IMG/VR virus record: IMGVR_UViG_3300043409_000324
Coordinates: 1 to 57,917 of that record
Length of the DNA: 57,917 nucleotides
From: a virus
Direction: 5' to 3' (one strand)
The notes beneath the pieces are model-generated. The model worked only from the letters and a program-made list of their open reading frames with translations, was not told where the DNA came from and searched no databases. Within the stretch, counting starts at the first letter, position 1. Every line of letters starts with the position of its first letter. This document shows, in pieces, positions 56,223 through 57,917 of the stretch. Position numbers and translations under genes: made by a program.

Positions 56223-56239
56223 CCCTGTCAATCACAGGG
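56223..56239 (-). terminator. Probable weak terminator after the 56232 gene
   Basis: CCCTGT and ACAGGG with a 5-base loop form a 6-pair stem that includes the stop codon of the gene. On the minus strand it is followed by TTATTGG, so the T-tract is poor. Confidence 0.45.
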
Positions 56240-56468
56240 CTTTTCTAGTGCCAATAAAGGTTTTACCTTTAAACAACAGGGCTTCATCATAACATCCCAT
56301 CCACTGCATTGCCTCAGCTTTGCTGAGTGTGTAGTGGGATTTCTTGAATCCGACACCAGTTACTTTGTAACCGAATTTCCTAGCAACTAGTGCCAATGAA
56401 TCGTCTTTGACAGCATAGACAAATGATGCAAGTGATGCAAAGAAAAGTGAAGGGATAATGTATTCCAT
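56232..56468 (-). CDS. Early membrane-anchored protein
   Basis: 78 residues. One N-terminal hydrophobic span (YIIPSLFFASLASFVYAV), then a basic domain with ARKFGYKVTGVGFKKSHYTL and a final FIGTRKAL. The start overlaps nothing; the leader hairpin copy at 56474-56485 is the perfect palindrome TTCCTTAAGGAA with the ribosome site in its 3' half. Function unknown. Confidence 0.6.
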   Translation of the reverse strand: MEYIIPSLFFASLASFVYAVKDDSLALVARKFGYKVTGVGFKKSHYTLSKAEAMQWMGCYDEALLFKGKTFIGTRKAL

Positions 56469-56494
56469 GATAGTTCCTTAAGGAAAGTTAAAAA

Positions 56495-56821
56495 TTAATA
56501 ACCACAATTAATTCTGAAAGCTTGGAAAGCTTTTGTAAAATGTTGCTTGTCGTTTGAAACCAGTGCAACAACATCGACCCAGCCAGCTTGTTCCATAGCA
56601 TAGGCTTCATCAGTTTTCTTTTGAATTGCCTTCAAAAGATCTTGGATTATTTTCCGAAGACTCTTGATATCTTCATCAATTACGCCCCTCTTTTTCAAGA
56701 AAGGTTTGACAATGGTATGCCATTTTTCATTGATACCGAAAATGTGATTCCCTTTTTCGGAACAAATCGATTCGGTTAAATCTAAAAACTTGTTGTCAAT
56801 TTTCATCTTCATGTCTTTCAT
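56495..56821 (-). CDS. First early gene, hypothetical helical protein
   Basis: 108 residues from the ATG at 56821; other in-frame ATGs lie at 56854, 56812 and 56806. Central ESICSEKGNHIFGINEKWHT, then KPFLKKRGVIDEDIKSLRKI and a long helix. No recognised domain. Its start region lies in the descending arm of a long inverted repeat (56811-56894), which would hide the start codon in RNA. It is the first gene behind the early promoter at 56978-57006. Bacterial-like composition and lack of a ribosome site are odd. Confidence 0.6.
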   Translation of the reverse strand: MKDMKMKIDNKFLDLTESICSEKGNHIFGINEKWHTIVKPFLKKRGVIDEDIKSLRKIIQDLLKAIQKKTDEAYAMEQAGWVDVVALVSNDKQHFTKAFQAFRINCGY

Positions 56822-56894
56822 TTTATAAGAAAGAGAATAAGTTCCCTTTTTCACAAGTTAAAAAGGAACCTTATTCTCATAAAATGAAAGACAT
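56811..56894. repeat. Long imperfect inverted repeat over the first early start codon
   Basis: Arm 1 runs from 56811 to about 56851 and arm 2 from about 56860 to 56894, with an 8-base loop. ATGTCTTTCATTTTAT (56811-56826) is perfectly mirrored by 56879-56894. After a 6-base insertion (AAGAAA) in arm 1, GAGAATAAG and CTTTTT pair on. The stem is about 35 pairs. It lies between the early promoter and gene 56495-56821. Confidence 0.85.
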
Positions 56895-56918
56895 GGGTTC
56901 AGGCGCATGCCCGCAGAT

Positions 56919-56988
56919 CTTCCTATATTTAAACAAAAGAAGATGCCAGCAAAGCTGTCATATCTTTTGTGATTATAAATATAGGAAG
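56919..56988. repeat. Imperfect inverted repeat overlapping the early promoter
   Basis: CTTCCTATATTTA (56919-56931) mirrors TAAATATAGGAAG (56976-56988), and ACAAAAGA (56933-56940) mirrors TCTTTTGT (56963-56970). The right arm contains the -10 of the early promoter, so the repeat may be a regulatory site or a structured element next to the origin. Confidence 0.7.
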
Positions 56989-57006
56989 TCAAGATAGAGT
57001 TGTCCA
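56978..57006 (-). promoter_or_regulatory. Early leftward sigma-70-like promoter
   Basis: On the minus strand, TGGACA (57006-57001), 17-base spacer, TATATT (56983-56978). Both hexamers match consensus at five of six bases with ideal spacing. It would drive the whole early region. Its -35 overlaps the first DnaA-like box (57000-57008). Confidence 0.65.
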
Positions 57007-57113
57007 CAGTTTGTTCTTGGCTCGGCTTGAGATGTTGTGGATAACTCCAGTGACTGCTGTGGATAACTTTGGATTTTGAAGGCTGTGGATAACTTTGGTT
57101 TTGCTGTTGATAA
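57000..57113. other. ori: Probable replication origin with five DnaA-like boxes
   Basis: TTGTCCACA at 57000-57008, then TGTGGATAA (reverse complement of the consensus TTATCCACA) at 57036-57044, 57058-57066 and 57084-57092, and TGTTGATAA at 57105-57113. Three are perfect consensus boxes. Start-to-start spacings are 36, 22, 26 and 21 bases. An AT-rich segment lies on the left. The cluster fits a host-DnaA-dependent origin. Confidence 0.75.
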
Positions 57114-57170
57114 CTATACTGATCGGGGTATAGCTTTAGGGTGGTGGATATACCGACCTTTCTGTCAAGG

Positions 57171-57197
57171 GGTTATGCCAAAAAAGCATAACCTTTT
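57171..57197 (+). terminator. Hairpin with T-tract right of the origin
   Basis: GGTTATGC and GCATAACC flank CAAAAAA to give an 8-pair stem followed by TTTT on the plus strand. It could block plus-strand transcription from leaving the origin. The T-tract is short, and the A-run in the loop is unusual. Confidence 0.5.
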
Positions 57198-57324
57198 CCG
57201 GTGGTTTTTAAGGTGGTGAACCGATTTTGAATCAGTATTCAAAGATCTTCTAAGTCCTTGAATTCATTGAAGATATCTTCTTCTTGAGTGAACTGCATTC
57301 TATGTCTTTGATTCACCTAAGATC

Positions 57325-57403
57325 TGCATCGCATCGCAGGGCTGCTACGGCTGCAGGGCTGGGCGGCAGCGTGGCGGGGCGGGGGCCAGCGGGGGGTGGT
57401 GCG
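57325..57403. other. G-rich island
   Basis: A 70-80-base stretch dominated by G and C, with GGGCTG repeats and runs of three to six G, inside strongly AT-rich flanks. It contains four successive G-runs that could form a quadruplex on the plus strand. Its composition is unlike anything else in the window. Confidence 0.6.
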
Positions 57404-57760
57404 TTATTGTATATGGCCTCGTACAAAAATCAGGAAAATAGAGCCTGTTAACCAAACTCCATTCTTGGCAGCTCCCACACCGTCATAGAAATAATATTTC
57501 ATAACAAAGCTGCAGATGAAACAATCGATCTGCACCGTCAACTACCCAGAGATGTGTACACGCTAGTATAGGAAATGTTCAGTATATTAAACAAAAGGAC
57601 AGATCAACTATGCATATAAAATTGCACAAGGTGCTAGTAGTAGTAACATATATGTTACTGGATAAGAACTGTTCTCATTGAAGTTTCATGCAAACTTAGA
57701 CACCCCTATGGACCATTTGTTAAACAGCTAACATATCTGAACATCCCCTACAGAAAAAGC

Positions 57761-57788
57761 TTGACATTGGTTTCAATATGTGTAAAAC
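57761..57788 (+). promoter_or_regulatory. Rightward sigma-70-like promoter at the right end
   Basis: TTGACA (57761-57766, perfect), 16-base spacer, TAAAAC (57783-57788, four of six). If the molecule is circular it would transcribe across the junction into the rightward arm. Confidence 0.5.
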
Positions 57789-57917
57789 TACCCGTACCTG
57801 CACCATGTATGCCTTTATGCATACAGGCGATACGAAACAAAGTATGAGCTACCTTCCGGCTACAGGTAAAGAAATGAGCTTGCAATCGGCTGCTGAAGAG
57901 AAAAGACTCGGAGAGAG
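57778..57917 (+). CDS. Partial open frame at the right edge
   Basis: From the ATG at 57778 (alternatives 57805 and 57844) the frame is open to the last base, 46 codons plus two bases. It has no good ribosome site. The end SLQSAAEEKRLGE is helical and, if the sequence is circular, continues in frame from base 1 as RLTRLDLMWVLVKSCC and stops at 47-49. It may be a small basic protein transcribed from 57761. Function unknown. Confidence 0.4.
   Translation, partial: MCKTTRTCTMYAFMHTGDTKQSMSYLPATGKEMSLQSAAEEKRLGE

Larger units (their letters stand above)
56895..57917. other. Control region: origin, promoters and G-rich island
   Basis: About 1 kb with no convincing full gene. From left to right it holds an inverted repeat (56919-56988), an early minus-strand promoter (56978-57006), five DnaA-like boxes (57000-57113), a hairpin with T-tract (57171-57197), a G-rich island (57325-57403), a possible 23-residue peptide frame at 57610-57681, and a rightward promoter (57761-57788) followed by a frame that runs off the end. 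Confidence 0.7.

Noticed and set aside
57610-57681. 23-residue frame MHIKLHKVLVVVTYMLLDKN...
   Set aside because: AAGGA lies 11 bases upstream and there is no coupling to other genes. The evidence is too weak to call.

Overview
The window looks like a complete or nearly complete genome of a tailed, podovirus-like bacteriophage (Caudoviricetes), moderately AT-rich and very densely coded. It has a small and large terminase, a portal, a scaffold and a coat protein, followed by two proteins resembling tail-tubular proteins A and B of T7/P22-type short tails. There is no tape-measure or sheath gene. The replication set is T7-like: family A DNA polymerase, primase-helicase, 5'-3' exonuclease and gp2.5-like SSB. 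No phage RNA polymerase is visible. The promoters I can see are bacterial sigma-70-like and the origin carries bacterial DnaA boxes, so transcription and replication start probably rely on the host. Many small proteins resemble families I associate with phages of freshwater or marine Gram-negative bacteria. Embedded Rz/Rz1 spanins also point to a Gram-negative host. I infer a proteobacterial bacterioplankton host, but no marker names it.

Layout: 1-329 is non-coding with hairpins. 330-2993 (+) holds small accessory genes, several with Lys/Gly-rich tails. 2996-8675 (+) is packaging and portal. 8796-11502 (+) is scaffold, major coat and a head accessory protein, with two sigma-70-like promoters and a terminator. 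11560-13826 (+) encodes tail-tube proteins. 13838-22341 (+) encodes a fibre and a large set of adhesin-like proteins: three glycine-rich proteins and one with three LamG-like repeats. 22338-25261 (+) is a compressed lysis cassette. 25305-35142 (+) encodes a small zincin and probable internal/ejected virion proteins, ending in a 1686-residue protein with an ADP-ribosyltransferase-like motif near its C-terminus.

The minus strand carries everything from 56.8 kb back to 35.1 kb. 56.8-49.0 kb is an early region of about 25 small overlapping genes, several preceded by a repeated mini-hairpin that contains the ribosome-binding site. 48.8-39.3 kb holds an ADP-ribosylglycohydrolase, a tyrosine recombinase, primase-helicase, DNA polymerase, SSB, exonuclease, an HNH protein and ThyX. 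38.7-35.1 kb holds class Ia ribonucleotide reductase (nrdA, nrdB) and three small genes. The two arms converge and overlap tail to tail at 35125-35142.

56855-57917 is the control region. It has a long inverted repeat over the start of the first early gene, a second inverted repeat, a sigma-70-like promoter overlapping a cluster of five DnaA-box-like 9-mers (probable origin), an isolated G-rich island, and a rightward promoter. An open frame runs off the right end and would continue in frame for 49 bases at the left end, which suggests the sequence is circular or circularly permuted.
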